DNA from: DASZBX01 sp035943635
GTDB taxonomy: Bacteria > Actinomycetota > Actinomycetes > Streptomycetales > Catenulisporaceae
Length of the DNA: 64,000 bases
Direction: 5' to 3'
Assembly (NCBI GenBank): GCA_035943635.1
Contig: DASZBX010000061.1
Span: forward strand, 1-64,000
The position numbers and the translations under genes were made by a program. How positions within the stretch are numbered: position 1 is the first letter of the stretch; the number at the start of each line of letters is the position of its first letter. Below are positions 62,648 to 64,000 of this stretch, one piece after another. Below the pieces are notes generated by a model that saw only the letters and a program-made list of their open reading frames with translations, had not been told where the DNA came from and did no database searches.

Positions 62648-64000
62648 TCAACACGCCACGTCGATCTTGCCGTAGTGGTTGGAGGTGTAGCCGTAGTCGC
62701 CGTATTTGTTCGGGCCCAGGATTCGGAAACCGTCTCCCGGCTTCCCCGGGACCTCCCATTCGGGCGTCCCGGGATACGCCGGAGCCGTGGGCGGGGTGAC
62801 CGGCGTCGGCGCCAGGCCGAGCGGGTCGAGCAGAGTGAGCGGGTTGTCGACATAGGCGTGGTGGTTGGCGGCCGGAGCGAGGCCGAGCGGGTCCGGAGCG
62901 GTGTAGCCGGCCGTGTCGGGGTCGTAGTAACGCAGGCAGTTGTAGTCCAGACCGGTTTCGGCGTCGTGGTACTGGCCGGGGAAACGCAGCGGAAAGCCGG
63001 GCCGCCCCGGATCCGCGCCGGGTTCGGTCAGCGGCCCGCCCCACAGACCGGCCTGCCGGCGCCAGGCGATCTCCCCGGCCGCGGTGACCAGCTCGGTCGG
63101 CGTCCCCACGAGATCCGTGACGATCGCGTGGAACTGCTCGTCGACCAGGTTCTGCGGGGCGTCGGCGTAGAAGGTCCGGGTGTCCTGGGCGACCGGGGTC
63201 CAGCTGTCGGGTTCGTAGTCCCAACTGGTCGCGGTGCCGGTCGGGGTGCCCACCCGGAAGTGGTCCTGCTCGGCCAGCACCGCGCCGGCCCAGGTGAACC
63301 TGGTCTCCTCGAGCGGGACGCCGTCCTCGGCCAGGCGGCGTTTGCTGATCCGGCGGCCGAGCGGGTCGCGGACGAAGCCGACCCGCTGGCCGGCGCCGTT
63401 GGTCCGGAGCGTGAGCCGACCGGCCGGGTCGTGCGCGTAAGTGACGTTCCGGCCGTTGAAGTCCTGCTCCGCGGTCAGCCTTCCAGCCGGGTCGTAGACA
63501 TAACTCCACACCAGGTCCTGCGGGTTGGCCACCGCGGTCAGGCGCAGCTCGGTGTCGTGGGTGAAGGAGCAGCGGGTGCCGTCCGGGTCGGTGCGGGCGG
63601 CCACCCGCCCGAACGCGCCGTAGTCGAACCGGGTGGTGAATCCGGCCGGATCCGTGTGCGCGGCCAGCGAGCCGTTCGCGTCCCACACCCAGCTCTCGGC
63701 CGAGCCGTCCGGGTGGGTGCGGGAGAGCAGGTTGCCTTCGCCGTCCCAGACGGTGCGGGTGACCGCGCCCAGCGGGTCGGTCGCGGCACTGACCCGGCCG
63801 CGGGCGTCGCGGATCACGGACGAGGTCGCGCCGCCCGGATCGGCGGCCGCGACCGGCAGGCCGGCCCGGCCCGGCTCGAACCGGGTCACGGCGCCCAGGG
63901 CGTCGGTCTGGGAGATCAGCGCCCCGAGCTCGTTGTACTCGAAGAATCCGGCGCGGCCCAGCGGATCGACGACCGACAATAGATTCCCGCGCCCGTCCCG
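62648..64000 (-). CDS. RHS-repeat polymorphic toxin, C-terminal part (5' end outside window)
   Basis: The visible 450 residues are YD/RHS repeats such as YAHDPAGRLTLRTNGAGQ and FVRDPLGRRISKRR. They end in the RHS core-closing signature HDAETGLDYNCLRYYDPDT, then APDPLGLAP and DPLGLA. Only 53 residues follow the last DPLGLA, forming the toxin tip: EWEV, then GFRILG and YGYTSNHYGKIDVAC. R426 and H442 are 16 residues apart, the same as R69 and H85 of RNase Sa, and EWEV resembles its E54-Y-T-V. This suggests a very short RNase Sa/barnase-type domain, consistent with the barstar partner. The frame runs on past the right edge. Confidence 0.85.
   Translation of the reverse strand, partial: RDGRGNLLSVVDPLGRAGFFEYNELGALISQTDALGAVTRFEPGRAGLPVAAADPGGATSSVIRDARGRVSAATDPLGAVTRTVWDGEGNLLSRTHPDGSAESWVWDANGSLAAHTDPAGFTTRFDYGAFGRVAARTDPDGTRCSFTHDTELRLTAVANPQDLVWSYVYDPAGRLTAEQDFNGRNVTYAHDPAGRLTLRTNGAGQRVGFVRDPLGRRISKRRLAEDGVPLEETRFTWAGAVLAEQDHFRVGTPTGTATSWDYEPDSWTPVAQDTRTFYADAPQNLVDEQFHAIVTDLVGTPTELVTAAGEIAWRRQAGLWGGPLTEPGADPGRPGFPLRFPGQYHDAETGLDYNCLRYYDPDTAGYTAPDPLGLAPAANHHAYVDNPLTLLDPLGLAPTPVTPPTAPAYPGTPEWEVPGKPGDGFRILGPNKYGDYGYTSNHYGKIDVAC

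Noticed and set aside
62641..62853. Frameshift continuing the RHS toxin into the barstar region
   Set aside because: The alternative frames there give Arg/Ser-rich sequence without motifs, and the barstar gene has its own strong ribosome-binding site after the RHS stop.

Overview
The window is high-GC DNA from an actinomycete. Start codons are often GTG or TTG, genes are packed with 4-base ATGA/GTGA/TTGA overlaps, and the gene set is typical of Streptomyces-like bacteria: MtrAB-LpqB, long-form HPF, the futalosine menaquinone route and a 14-gene nuo operon. I cannot name the genus; a Streptomycetales or Catenulisporales relative is a reasonable guess. No plasmid, phage, CRISPR array or intact insertion sequence was seen. 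Most of the window is core chromosome, with accessory genes at about 41.2-42.6 kb and at the right edge.

Layout. 0-1 kb: the 3' end of a 5S rRNA gene (so an rrn operon lies to the left), its terminator, and a convergent phosphotransferase. 1.1-6.9 kb, minus strand: a five-gene DUF58 / MoxR / DUF4350 / DUF4129 / membrane-protein operon. 7.1-12.6 kb: mtrA-mtrB-lpqB-comF, an envelope-linked two-component system. 13.1-16.0 kb: ribosome hibernation factor, an orphan LuxR-type response regulator and a cation/proton antiporter. 16.1-20.5 kb: tRNA-Gln, glmU, prs, rplY, pth. 20.6-27.1 kb: hemL, a histidine phosphatase, then the system II cytochrome c maturation set (TlpA/ResA-like, CcdA, ResB, CcsA). 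27.3-31.2 kb: two tandem LCP-family wall-polymer ligases. 31.2-41.1 kb: a RibD-like enzyme with reversed domain order and the futalosine menaquinone genes mqnL, mqnP, mqnE, mqnA, mqnC and mqnX-like, interspersed with an Lrp regulator, a GNAT, a DUF4229 protein and an exact parS-type palindrome. 41.2-42.6 kb: an archaeal-type ATPase/DUF234 gene whose start codon begins on the last base of a 19-bp-arm palindrome. 42.6-44.7 kb: divergent menG and a geranylgeranyl-reductase-family gene. 45.5-61.7 kb: nuoA to nuoN, preceded by a Rex-like operator and CRP-like sites. 61.8-64.0 kb, minus strand: the C-terminal part of an RHS toxin and its barstar-type immunity gene.

How the genes fit together. The 20-62 kb stretch is a respiration and redox-cofactor region: heme precursor supply (hemL), cytochrome c assembly (resABC/ccdA), menaquinone synthesis (mqn genes, menG, possibly menaquinone side-chain reduction) and the NADH:menaquinone oxidoreductase that uses the quinone. 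The left part is envelope and translation housekeeping. The most interesting non-housekeeping signals are the RHS-barstar pair, whose toxin tip looks like a very short RNase Sa/barnase-type remnant, and the palindrome-fronted ATPase with a nuclease-like tail.
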